Shown here: in pieces, positions 16,369 through 24,965 of the stretch
Layout: every line of letters starts with the position of its first letter
Numbering within the stretch: position 1 is the stretch's first letter
Source: Isosphaeraceae bacterium EP7
GTDB lineage: Bacteria > Planctomycetota > Planctomycetia > Isosphaerales > Isosphaeraceae
Direction of reading: 5' to 3'
NCBI GenBank assembly: GCA_038400315.1
Contig: CP151667.1
Span: forward strand, 558,001-622,000
DNA: 64,000 bases
Made by a program: the position numbers and the translations under genes
Notes under the pieces: generated by a model
Database searches by the model: none
Told to the model about the DNA's origin: nothing
Seen by the model: the letters and a program-made list of their open reading frames with translations, nothing else

Positions 16369-19300
16369 ATGCCGCACCGCGTCCTGACACGCCTGGCGCC
16401 GGCCGCCGCGCTCGCGTTTGCGCTGGGGGCCTCGGCCGCGTCGGCCCAGGTCTCGCCCGCCGAGAGCGCCAAGATGCTGAAGCCCGCCAAGGGGCTGGAG
16501 GCCACGCTCTGGGCGTCAGAGCCGATGGTGCATAATCCGACGAACATGGACGTCGACTCACGCGGCAGGGTCTGGGTCACCGAGGGCCTGAACTATCGGC
16601 TCACGCGCGGCGGCAACAAGCGGTTCTCGCACGCCGAAGACGCCGATCGCATCAAGATCCTCGAAGACACCGACGGCGACGGCAAGGCCGACAAGGTCAC
16701 CGTCTTCGCCGACAAGATCTTCCCGATCCCCATGGGCATCGCCGTCGAGGAGAAATTCGGGCTCGACGGCAAGTATCTCGGCGCCCGGGTCTACGTCGGC
16801 AACAGCCCCAACCTGATGGTCTTCGAGGACAACGACGGCGACGACAAGGCCGACAAGCGAGAGGCCCTGCTCACCGGCTTCGGCGGCGTCGACTCCGACC
16901 ACGGCGTGCACGGCATGGCCCTGGGCATGGACGGCAAGCTCTACTTCACCCACGGCGACGGCTGCTGCTCGGTGCAGCCGGACAAGTCCGAGAAGCTCCA
17001 GAACTTCGACGTCCACGATAAGTCAGGTCGGCACGTCTCCTCAGTCGAGCTGGGCAACGCCTTGCGGGTGAACCGCGACGGCACCCAGTTCGAGATCCTG
17101 GCCGACCGGCTCAGGAACGACTACGAGGCGACCGTCGACGCCTCGGGCAACGTCTTCGTCAGCGACAACGACGACGACGGCAACCGGGGCAGCCGCGTCT
17201 GCTGGATCATGGACGGGGGAGCTTACGGTTATAAGACGCCCGGCAGCCCGAGGCACTGGGGCGAGGACGTCCCGGGCAACGTGCCCAAGCTAGCCGGGAC
17301 CGGCAACGGCAGCCCCTGCGGCATCATGATCTATGAAGGCAGCCTGATGCCGGCGCCCTTCCGCGGCGCCCTGCTGGAGGCCGACGCCGGCACCCGCCAG
17401 ATCAACTCATTCCCGCTGACCCGCCGCGACTCGACCTTCAGGACCGACGCGGGGGTCTTCCTCACCAGCGACGACCCCTGGTTCCGGCCCGTGGACATGG
17501 CCGCCGCGCCCGACGGGTCGGTGTTCGTCGCCGACTGGTACGACGCAGGGGTCGGCGGCCATGCCTTCCAGGACCAGACCACCGGCCGGATCTATCGGGT
17601 GGTCCCCGAAGGTTCCAAGCCCGCCGCCGTGACGCTCGATTTCGCCGGAATCGACGGGCTGATCGCCGCCCTGAAGTCGCCCGCGGTCGCCTCGCAGGAC
17701 GCTGCCCGCCGCTCGCTGGTTGCCCGCGGCAAGGAGGCCCTGCCCGCCCTGAAGGCCCTCTTCGCCGGCGACTCGCCGGTGCACCGGGCCCGCGCCCTCT
17801 GGGCGATCCACCAGATCGAGGGCGACGCCGCGCCGCTGGCCGCCCTGAAGGACGGCGACCCCCGGATTCGCGAACAGGCCGTGCGGATGCTGGGCCGCGA
17901 CGTCAGCCGCAACGGCAAGGTCGAGCAGGCCGGCCCCACCCGCCCGCTGGCCGCAGAGGTGCACCTCGACGCGCTGAAGCCGATGGCCGACGACCCCGAC
18001 GCGGGCGTCAGGCTCGAGTTGATCCTGGCCCTGCGCGACCTGCCGACGGACAAGGTCGGCGACACCCTGAAGACCCTGGCCCGATCGTGGGACGGCCGCG
18101 ACCGCTGGTACCTGGAAGCCCTGGGCCTGGCACTCCAGAAGCGCGAGTCCGCGTTCGTCTCCAGCCTCTTCGACGGCTCGCTCTACGGCGCCCTCGACCT
18201 GGCCACCGCCGGCCGGGCCGCCGACGTGGCGCTCCCCCCTTACTTCCCGGTCGACCGCAACGAGGCCTACCTGGGGACCCGCGACGAACTGCCGGCGGCC
18301 TCGCCACTTAGCCGGACTCTTGGCCTGTCCTGGAGGCTCCGCCGGCCCGAGTCGCTCCCCCTGCTGGTTCGCGTCATGCCGTCATTGCGATCTCCCGAGA
18401 TGCAGCAAGCCGCGGACGACGTGCTCGGCCAGCTTACCGGAGACCGCGCCGCGGTGGCCGTGGCCGATCTTGCGACGCAGACCAACGATCCGCTTCGCAG
18501 ACGCCAGTTGATGGACACGCTGGCACGCCGCCTCGATGGCCCCTGGCGGGGTGCCCGCGGCACGCCCGAAGTCACCCGACTGATCTCCCGGGCCCTCAAC
18601 GAGCCGATTCCCACGGTCGAAGCCATCCGGCTGGCCATCGCCACCGGCGACGCCAATTATGGCGATCCGCTCAAGGCGATCGCCGTCGACCTCAGCAAGT
18701 CCGATGAGCTGCGTGTCGCGGCCGTCGAGGGGATCGGCAAGCTGAAGCCCTCGGGGCCGCAGCAGCTCTTGCGCAACCTGGTCGGCGACGCTCGGCGGCC
18801 CGACCGATCGACCGCGGTGGCCGAGGCGGCCGTGCGGGTCTACCCGATGGTGGTCGAGGACGCTCGCCGCGCGCTGATGGACCTGATCCGCTCGACGGCC
18901 AACCCCCTCGCCATCCGTCGCGAGGCCCTTCGGGTCTATTCGTCGCAGCCCGAGGGCGGCCAAGAGATCCTGGCGATGGCCCGCGCGAAGACCCTGCCCG
19001 CCGAGCTGGTCACCGAGGCGACGGCCCTGGTCAACGCCCACGCCGACCGCCGTGTCCGTGATGCAGCCCCCAGCGTGCTCCCCCTGCCCAAGGCCGCCAG
19101 CGGGAATCCCCTCCCCCCCATCTTCGAGCTGGTCCGCCGCGAAGGGGACGCCGCCCGGGGCAGCAAGGTCTTCCATCGCGAGGGGGCCAACTCCTGCGCC
19201 ACCTGCCATCGGGCGCAGGGGCGGGGCAACTGGGTCGGGCCCGACCTGTCCACCATCGGCACGAAGTACGGCAAGGCCGAGCTGATCGGGTCGATCCTCA

Positions 19301-20019
19301 ACCCCAGCGCCGCCATCGGCTACAACTTCCGCAGCCTGATCGTCGGGATGGCCGACGGCCGGACCCTGACCGGCCTGCCCGTGGAAGACGCCAACGGCCG
19401 GCTCGTCCTGAAGACCTCCGACGGCCGGCGTGAGGTCCTCAGCGCCGCCGACATCGACGACCGCAAGGTCAGCGAGGTCTCGCTCATGCCCGAAGGGCTG
19501 GCCTCGACGATGTCCGACGGTGAGTTCGTCGATCTGATCGAGTTCCTGATGACCCTGAAGCAGCCTGTCAGCATCGTCGGCCAGTTCTACGCGGTCGGAC
19601 CCCTGGCCCCCGACGAGCCGTTCGACACGGCGGCACCCATCGACGTCTCCAGCCGCGAGGGCAAGCACACCTGGCGGCGGCTCGGGGCCGACGCCGAGGG
19701 GCGTTTCGACCTGTCGTCGCTGGCCGACGCATCGCAGGTCGCCTATCTCTACGCCCCGGTCACCTCGACCTCGCCGCAGGAGGCACGGCTGGTCGTCGAC
19801 GCCCCGGGAGAGGTGAAGGCCTGGCTCGGCGGCAAGGAGCTGGCGCTGGTCGCCTCGGGCGATGGTCCCTCGCGGTCGGCGAACGTCACCCTGCCGAGCG
19901 AGCCCACCGGCCTGCTCCTGCGGCTGACGGGCGGGGCCAAGGCGGGCATCGTCGCGACGTTCGTGGCCAAGAAGCCGATCGAGTTCTCCGCCGAGATCGC
20001 CCGGACCGCCGCCCCCTGA
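16369..20019 (+). CDS. PVC-type membrane-bound dehydrogenase/cytochrome c with HEAT repeats
   Basis: A 1216-residue exported protein. A signal peptide (MPHRVLTRLAPAAALAFALG, ending ASAQV) is followed by a beta-propeller dehydrogenase domain (about 35-420; GLEATLWASEPMVHNPTNMD start, with repeated DNDGDxKAD turns). HEAT-like helical repeats span about 425-900. A planctomycete/PVC heme-binding domain spans about 915-1065, with CATCH at 943-947 and a distal Met candidate in SLMPEGLASTMSD. A C-terminal beta domain ends the chain. The domain order is the standard PVC membrane-bound dehydrogenase architecture, thought to oxidise sugars or alcohols and pass electrons through c-type heme. The substrate is unknown. 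GAAGGAG sits 5' of ATG 16369. A monocistronic unit. Confidence 0.93.
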   Translation: MPHRVLTRLAPAAALAFALGASAASAQVSPAESAKMLKPAKGLEATLWASEPMVHNPTNMDVDSRGRVWVTEGLNYRLTRGGNKRFSHAEDADRIKILEDTDGDGKADKVTVFADKIFPIPMGIAVEEKFGLDGKYLGARVYVGNSPNLMVFEDNDGDDKADKREALLTGFGGVDSDHGVHGMALGMDGKLYFTHGDGCCSVQPDKSEKLQNFDVHDKSGRHVSSVELGNALRVNRDGTQFEILADRLRNDYEATVDASGNVFVSDNDDDGNRGSRVCWIMDGGAYGYKTPGSPRHWGEDVPGNVPKLAGTGNGSPCGIMIYEGSLMPAPFRGALLEADAGTRQINSFPLTRRDSTFRTDAGVFLTSDDPWFRPVDMAAAPDGSVFVADWYDAGVGGHAFQDQTTGRIYRVVPEGSKPAAVTLDFAGIDGLIAALKSPAVASQDAARRSLVARGKEALPALKALFAGDSPVHRARALWAIHQIEGDAAPLAALKDGDPRIREQAVRMLGRDVSRNGKVEQAGPTRPLAAEVHLDALKPMADDPDAGVRLELILALRDLPTDKVGDTLKTLARSWDGRDRWYLEALGLALQKRESAFVSSLFDGSLYGALDLATAGRAADVALPPYFPVDRNEAYLGTRDELPAASPLSRTLGLSWRLRRPESLPLLVRVMPSLRSPEMQQAADDVLGQLTGDRAAVAVADLATQTNDPLRRRQLMDTLARRLDGPWRGARGTPEVTRLISRALNEPIPTVEAIRLAIATGDANYGDPLKAIAVDLSKSDELRVAAVEGIGKLKPSGPQQLLRNLVGDARRPDRSTAVAEAAVRVYPMVVEDARRALMDLIRSTANPLAIRREALRVYSSQPEGGQEILAMARAKTLPAELVTEATALVNAHADRRVRDAAPSVLPLPKAASGNPLPPIFELVRREGDAARGSKVFHREGANSCATCHRAQGRGNWVGPDLSTIGTKYGKAELIGSILNPSAAIGYNFRSLIVGMADGRTLTGLPVEDANGRLVLKTSDGRREVLSAADIDDRKVSEVSLMPEGLASTMSDGEFVDLIEFLMTLKQPVSIVGQFYAVGPLAPDEPFDTAAPIDVSSREGKHTWRRLGADAEGRFDLSSLADASQVAYLYAPVTSTSPQEARLVVDAPGEVKAWLGGKELALVASGDGPSRSANVTLPSEPTGLLLRLTGGAKAGIVATFVAKKPIEFSAEIARTAAP

Positions 20020-20040
20020 TCGGGTCGGATCGGGCCGGGC

Positions 20041-22419
20041 TCAGCCCGCGGCGGCCTTGCCGGCCAGAACGCGGACGAGCTCGGCCCGATCGATCGGCTT
20101 GCTCAGGTACGCGTCGAACCCGGCGTCGAGGCAGCGCTCTTCATCCCCCTTCATCGCGTGGGCCGTCAGCGCGACGACCCTCGTGTGCTCGCCCATGAGT
20201 CGGTCGCGGCCGCGGATGGCCGTGAGCGCCGCGAATCCGTCCATCACCGGCATCTGCAGGTCCATCAGCACCAGGTCGAACCGCTCGTCTCGAAGGGCGG
20301 TCAACGCAGACTGTCCCTCGCCGACGATCGTCACGCGGTGCCCCAGCCGTTCCAGCAGGTACGAGGCAACCTTCTGGTTGACCGGATTGTCCTCGGCCAG
20401 GAGCAGCCGGAGCGATCCGGGGAGCCCGGCCGGCGTGCATTCGGTGGCCTGCCTCCGAGGTCTCGAGGCCATTGGCCTGCCGTACGGGGCTGCCGAGCGG
20501 CCGAGGACCTCGACAATCGCCCCCAGGAGCCGGTCGGCAAGGACCGGTTTGTCGAGGCTGGCGGCCAGCCCCAGGGCCATTTGGTCGGCCCTGTCCGGGG
20601 GACCGGCCGAGGTGAGCATGATCACCGGTACGTCCGAAGTCTGGGAGTCGTCACGCAGCAAGGCGGCCAGGGTGTAGCCATCCATCACGGGCATCTGGCC
20701 GTCGAGCAGGACCAGGGCGAACGGCTCGTCGGCCTTGCTCCCCCGACCGTCGCATCCCAGGGCCGCGAGTGCCTCGTCGGCCGAGGACACCGCCAGCGGC
20801 CTGGCGTTCCAACTCGCCAGCAACTCCATCAAGATCCGCCGGTTCGTCGCGTTGTCGTCGACAATCAGGACCCGCAGCCCGACGAGCGCCGCCGCCGGAC
20901 TCCCGGCCGGAGGATTGGCCCGGATCCTGGTCTCCCCCGAGGTTTGCGAGGGATCGACCAGGGCCAGCGCGACGACGGCCCGGAAGCGGCTCCCCCGGCC
21001 GGGCTCGCTCTCGACCTCGATCCGCCCGCCCATGAGGTGGACCAGGTTCGACGCGATGGCCAGGCCCAGGCCCGCCCCCTCGTGCCGCCGGGTCAGCGAC
21101 CCGTCGACCTGCTCGAACGGCTCGAAGATCCTCGAGATCTTCTCGGGCGCGATGCCCACGCCGCTGTCGGACACGCTGATCTCAATGATGGCCTCGCCAT
21201 TGAGCTTGGCCCGCAGGCTCAGGCCGACGACCACCTCGCCCTTCTCGGTGAACTTGATCGCGTTGGTGACCAGGTTAACCAGCACCTGCCTCAGCCGGTT
21301 CGGGTCGCCCACGACGTGCCGGGGCACGTCGGCAGCGACCTGGCAGGCCAGCTCCAGCCCACGAGCATGGGCCCGGGGCGCCAGCGACCGCAACGCCTCA
21401 TCCACCCAGACAGGCAGATCGATGGGCACGGGATCCAGGTCGAGCTTGCCCGCCTCGATCTTCGAGAAGTCGAGGATGTCATTGATCACCGTCAGCAGCG
21501 AGATGGCCGACCCCCTGGCCGTCTCCAGGAAATCTCGCTGCCTGGCCGACAGGTCGGTCCCCAGCGCCAGCTCGGTCATCCCGATCACGCCGTTCATCGG
21601 CGTCCGGATCTCGTGGCTCATGTTGGCCAGGAACTGACCCTTGGCCCGGGTCGCCGCCTCCGCCTGCGCCAGGGCGTCGCACAGGTCGTCATTGCTGTGC
21701 GCCAGCGTCTCCATCGCCTCGTCGCGGGCCTCGATGGCCCGCGCTACCTGGCGCACCGCCGGCTGGAAGATCCAGAGTGCCTCCAGGCCCAGGGTCACCA
21801 GCACGGCGATCATCACGAACCACTCGATGGAGCGGCTCTGATTGACCCGGGCCCGCGCCTGGATGTCGAACTGGTCCACGATGTCTTCCATGTTCCTGAG
21901 GTAAGCGTCCTCGCTTTCCATCAGGCGGGCGAGCGTGCCCTTCATCATGTCGCCGGCAGGGGCACCGCGTTCGATCTCCTCGGCCGCCTGGATCACGCGT
22001 TCCATCTGGGGGCCGACGAATTCGAGGTACTCGGGCGTCGATCGAATCAGCGAGGCGCCGCGTCTCAGGGCGCGAGGATAGGTCGCGGTGTCGGGCGGCA
22101 GCACGCCGAGATCCGCGTTGCCCCGCCGAAGCGACAGATGGCCCTGCCGCCATTCATGAATGGCCTTGCGGATCTCTCTGCCAAACTTCGCCCGTAGTTC
22201 GGGGCTCGTCGTCGAGAGTTTCGCCAGGCTCGCCTTGGCGATCTTCTGGCTGAGCGTCCGCTGGCTACCGGCGATCGTGATCGTCCGAGCGACCGATCCC
22301 TCGCACCAGAGGCTCAGCTGAACCATGACCTGGCCCATCGTCGTCAACACTGCGACGATCAGCAATGCGACCACATAGCGCCGGGTCAGCGGCCCCGTCT
22401 CGTTGGTCGGTTTGATCAT
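20041..22419 (-). CDS. Hybrid sensor histidine kinase with PilJ-like sensor and two receiver domains
   Basis: A 792-residue membrane signalling protein. Membrane spans at about 15-37 and 199-218 flank an extracytoplasmic helical sensor. That sensor has the SQRTLSQKIAK motif typical of PilJ-type nitrate/pilus receptors. The cytoplasmic part has a HisKA with phospho-His269 (NMSHEIRTPMNG) and a HATPase_c. Two receiver domains follow: RVLIVDDNATNRR with LLDGQMPVMDGY, and LLLAEDNPVNQK with LMDLQMPVMDGF, each with an acidic pocket and phospho-Asp. This BarA-like layout usually ends with an HPt domain; none is present, so phosphotransfer needs an external HPt or stops at the receivers. The start follows GGGGAAG. 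Confidence 0.93.
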   Translation of the reverse strand: MIKPTNETGPLTRRYVVALLIVAVLTTMGQVMVQLSLWCEGSVARTITIAGSQRTLSQKIAKASLAKLSTTSPELRAKFGREIRKAIHEWRQGHLSLRRGNADLGVLPPDTATYPRALRRGASLIRSTPEYLEFVGPQMERVIQAAEEIERGAPAGDMMKGTLARLMESEDAYLRNMEDIVDQFDIQARARVNQSRSIEWFVMIAVLVTLGLEALWIFQPAVRQVARAIEARDEAMETLAHSNDDLCDALAQAEAATRAKGQFLANMSHEIRTPMNGVIGMTELALGTDLSARQRDFLETARGSAISLLTVINDILDFSKIEAGKLDLDPVPIDLPVWVDEALRSLAPRAHARGLELACQVAADVPRHVVGDPNRLRQVLVNLVTNAIKFTEKGEVVVGLSLRAKLNGEAIIEISVSDSGVGIAPEKISRIFEPFEQVDGSLTRRHEGAGLGLAIASNLVHLMGGRIEVESEPGRGSRFRAVVALALVDPSQTSGETRIRANPPAGSPAAALVGLRVLIVDDNATNRRILMELLASWNARPLAVSSADEALAALGCDGRGSKADEPFALVLLDGQMPVMDGYTLAALLRDDSQTSDVPVIMLTSAGPPDRADQMALGLAASLDKPVLADRLLGAIVEVLGRSAAPYGRPMASRPRRQATECTPAGLPGSLRLLLAEDNPVNQKVASYLLERLGHRVTIVGEGQSALTALRDERFDLVLMDLQMPVMDGFAALTAIRGRDRLMGEHTRVVALTAHAMKGDEERCLDAGFDAYLSKPIDRAELVRVLAGKAAAG

Positions 22420-22510
22420 CTTCCCCGTCCGGGCGGGCGGCTTAGCCGGGTCGCCCCATGCACCCAGCTCTAATGTTCAAATAGGACATGAATTCGCGAG
22501 ACGCGTGGGA

Positions 22511-23773
22511 TCAATCGCGATCTCGGCGAATCGGCCCCGGCGTGGCCCTGGGGACACTCGTCATTTTGCGTCGAACCGCACGGACGAACCGCTCGCGCGC
22601 GTCCTCGTAAAGGATTCGCTCGTCCGAGGCGCTCTGCCTCGCCGTGCCCAGCCGGCTGGCCAGGTAGCCGGGCATCGCCGACAGCGTGTCCGACGTCTGA
22701 GCTTCGACTCGATCCAACCAGGCCTGATCCCCGCCCCGCATCAGCCGCAACTCGGCGGCAACACGGCTCATCCGGTTTTGCGACTGGAGATAGTTGCCCA
22801 GGTATCGCTCGACGATCCGCATCGAGGCCCGGTAGGGTGCAACTTCGGGCCAGAGCGCCGACCATCGTACGCCTGGCGCCTTGGGAGAGGGCCTGGGCAG
22901 ATAGCCGCGGTCGGTCAGGGACCGAGCCAGGTCGGCCGCCAGGATCGCGTCATAGCCGACCGACGTGCCCAGGCTGTAATCGCCGCGAGTCGGCTCGATC
23001 ACGACACCATATTCGCGTACCAGGCCACGCACCAGGGATTCCGAAGCCCCTTCGAGCGGGGCGGCATCGGACCGGTGGAGGCCATTCGCCAGACGCATGG
23101 CGTGGTCGGTCAGGGCGAGGGCCCGCGTCGGGTCGCCCTCCGCGGAAACGCGCCTGGCCTCGGCCAACTCGGCATTCGCCCAGCGAACCTTCGCCTCGTC
23201 TCGTCTTGCGAGTACTTCGCCCGAGAGGGCAACCAGGGCCGAGTCTCGCGTCGCCCGGAGCGCCAGGCCTTCCCAGATGCCGACTCCGTAGTCCCCATTC
23301 GTGCTCGGCGGCGTCTCCAACAGGAGGCGAATCTCGCGCCTGGCCAGCTCATCGCGTCGCTGGGTCAGTGCCCGGATCTGGTCGGCGGAAGCCCCGTCGT
23401 CCGTGCGAGCCAGATTCAGGGCGGCCTCGATCTCGGCCAGTGCCAGGCCTGGCATCCCCGCGCGATCCTTAGCGTCGGCCTCGCCGGTCAGGGCGTCCAG
23501 GCGGATCTGCCTGGCCTCTCGCTCGCGCGCCTGGCTGATCCGGCCGGCGGTAGAGACCGCGATCAGCACGGCCGAAAGTGCCAACGCGGCCCAGGCCCAG
23601 GCCGACCACCAGGGAGCCTTTCGACCCGATCTGGATCGGTGGCTGGGCAATCTGGGAATGAAAGGGACCTCGGCCTGAGTGCCGCAGTCGGTGCAGCGCA
23701 CGAGCAGGCCGGGGGCCAGGCCGTCCAGGCGAAGCTCGCTCCCACAATCCGGACAGGCGAACGTTCCGACCAT
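22511..23773 (-). CDS. Zinc-ribbon, single-span membrane protein of unknown function
   Basis: A 420-residue protein. The N-terminus has a zinc-ribbon pattern of two CxxC pairs (FACPDCGSE, about 7-10, and RCTDCGTQ, about 27-30). One membrane span follows (about 55-77, PWWSAWAWAALALSAVLIAV). The long C-terminal part is Ala/Arg/Leu-rich and helical, probably outside the cytoplasm. It may contain TPR-like pairs (AKDRAGMPGLALAEIEAALN) but has no enzyme motif. Zinc-ribbon plus a span at the N-terminus is a recurring planctomycete layout with no assigned role. It is downstream of the degenerate hydrolase gene on the same strand and upstream of the histidine kinase, with gaps of 157 and 91 bases. Confidence 0.8.
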   Translation of the reverse strand: MVGTFACPDCGSELRLDGLAPGLLVRCTDCGTQAEVPFIPRLPSHRSRSGRKAPWWSAWAWAALALSAVLIAVSTAGRISQAREREARQIRLDALTGEADAKDRAGMPGLALAEIEAALNLARTDDGASADQIRALTQRRDELARREIRLLLETPPSTNGDYGVGIWEGLALRATRDSALVALSGEVLARRDEAKVRWANAELAEARRVSAEGDPTRALALTDHAMRLANGLHRSDAAPLEGASESLVRGLVREYGVVIEPTRGDYSLGTSVGYDAILAADLARSLTDRGYLPRPSPKAPGVRWSALWPEVAPYRASMRIVERYLGNYLQSQNRMSRVAAELRLMRGGDQAWLDRVEAQTSDTLSAMPGYLASRLGTARQSASDERILYEDARERFVRAVRRKMTSVPRATPGPIRRDRD

Positions 23774-23929
23774 CGCCGCGTCCCCGTGGCCCCGACGAGA
23801 TGTCGGCGCAACTCGGTACGACTCACAACTTCGCTATCCTACGCCATCAACCCACCCAAAGGCGAGATCGTGAGGCCAAGGATGAACGCGTGTGGCGAGA
23901 ATCGGAGACGTCGCGGGGCCGAGACGGGC

Positions 23930-24721
23930 TCAGAGCTCGAACGGGTCGGTGCAGCGGTTGATCAGCCAGGTGTCGACGTCGGAGAGCATCGGGCTGGTCA
24001 TCCGGTGGGCGCACGGATAGGACTGGAAGGCAACCTTCAGGCCCCCAGCACGCAGGGTCGCCACGTCACGCCTCGCCTTCTCGACAGGGACCCGACCGTT
24101 CCACTCGCCGTGGACAGCCAGGATGCGCAGCGAGCGACAGGCCTTGAGGCGGCCCAAGGGACGGAAGCCGTGGCCCGAGGGGAGCCAGCCGTTGATTGCG
24201 ACCACCCCGGCAAACTTATCCGGGTAGCTCAGGCCCAGCCGGTAGGCCACCGCGGCCCCTTCGCCGCACCCCATCAGGAAGATGCGTTCGGAATGGACGT
24301 GGACCGACCGGCGAATCCGGCGAATCGCCGAGAAGACGCCGTCTTCCAACGCGTCGACCGGATCGGGCGACCGGTCGCTCAGGCGGCGGTCGAGCCACTC
24401 GGCATCGGTCAGGTGGGGGACAGTCGACCGGCGTGTCTTGCCCGACTTGCCGAACGCTTCGGTCCACCCATGACCGATGACTCGGCCCTGCTTCTGGATG
24501 GTCTCGGGTCCACGCAGGCTGACGCCGACGTAATTCCGCCAGCTCATCGCCGGCATCGACCGCATCATCTGCTGCTCGTCGCCGCCCCGCTGGTGGAACA
24601 TGACCACGAGAGGATACGGATAGTTGGGCTCGTATCGTTGAGGAACGAAACGAGCCTCGACCAACGGCTCCGCCCCGGCCGATATATCATACGATGGGGC
24701 CTCGCGCCGGTCGTTGAACAT
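23930..24721 (-). CDS. Alpha/beta-hydrolase-fold protein with degenerate active site
   Basis: A 263-residue protein of the carboxylesterase/phospholipase/dienelactone-hydrolase type (LVVMFHQRGGDEQQ; a GVSLRGP strand; YPCAHRMT near the end). The nucleophile elbow, normally GxSxG, reads GCGEG: Gly where Ser should be, with Cys one residue earlier. The acidic residue after HGEW is Asn instead of Asp, while the final His is kept. Both strands of the DNA check support GCG. It may be catalytically dead or use a shifted Cys. ATG 24721 follows a GGAG; an upstream TTG at 24766 would add 15 residues. No signal peptide, so cytoplasmic. Confidence 0.78.
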   Translation of the reverse strand: MFNDRREAPSYDISAGAEPLVEARFVPQRYEPNYPYPLVVMFHQRGGDEQQMMRSMPAMSWRNYVGVSLRGPETIQKQGRVIGHGWTEAFGKSGKTRRSTVPHLTDAEWLDRRLSDRSPDPVDALEDGVFSAIRRIRRSVHVHSERIFLMGCGEGAAVAYRLGLSYPDKFAGVVAINGWLPSGHGFRPLGRLKACRSLRILAVHGEWNGRVPVEKARRDVATLRAGGLKVAFQSYPCAHRMTSPMLSDVDTWLINRCTDPFEL

Positions 24722-24965
24722 CAGCGGCTGCTCCAGGAGACGGGTCCGAGAGGGCTGACGGGCCAAGCCCCCGTCCGCCCCACCCCGAAGCTCGATCGGA
24801 CGCCTCCGCGCCTCGATTCGAGCTCATTTGGGTCACCCCAAGCATACTCAGGAAATTGCCAGCCTTCAATAAATCCCCCAGATAATTTGGATTTGGGGCT
24901 AGTATTTCTTGCCCAAACCCATAGAACTGGGTAAAGCCCCTGGATCGTTCAGATTAACCCGACCG

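Noticed and set aside
20158-22197. Plus-strand open frame of 679 codons opposite the hybrid histidine kinase
   Set aside because: Lies wholly within the kinase gene, whose motifs are complete on the minus strand. No ribosome-binding site or family signature.
22403-24934. Plus-strand open frame of 843 codons opposite the zinc-ribbon protein and hydrolase
   Set aside because: Same explanation: it runs through two supported minus-strand genes and their gaps, shows Arg/Gly/Pro-rich composition and no motif.
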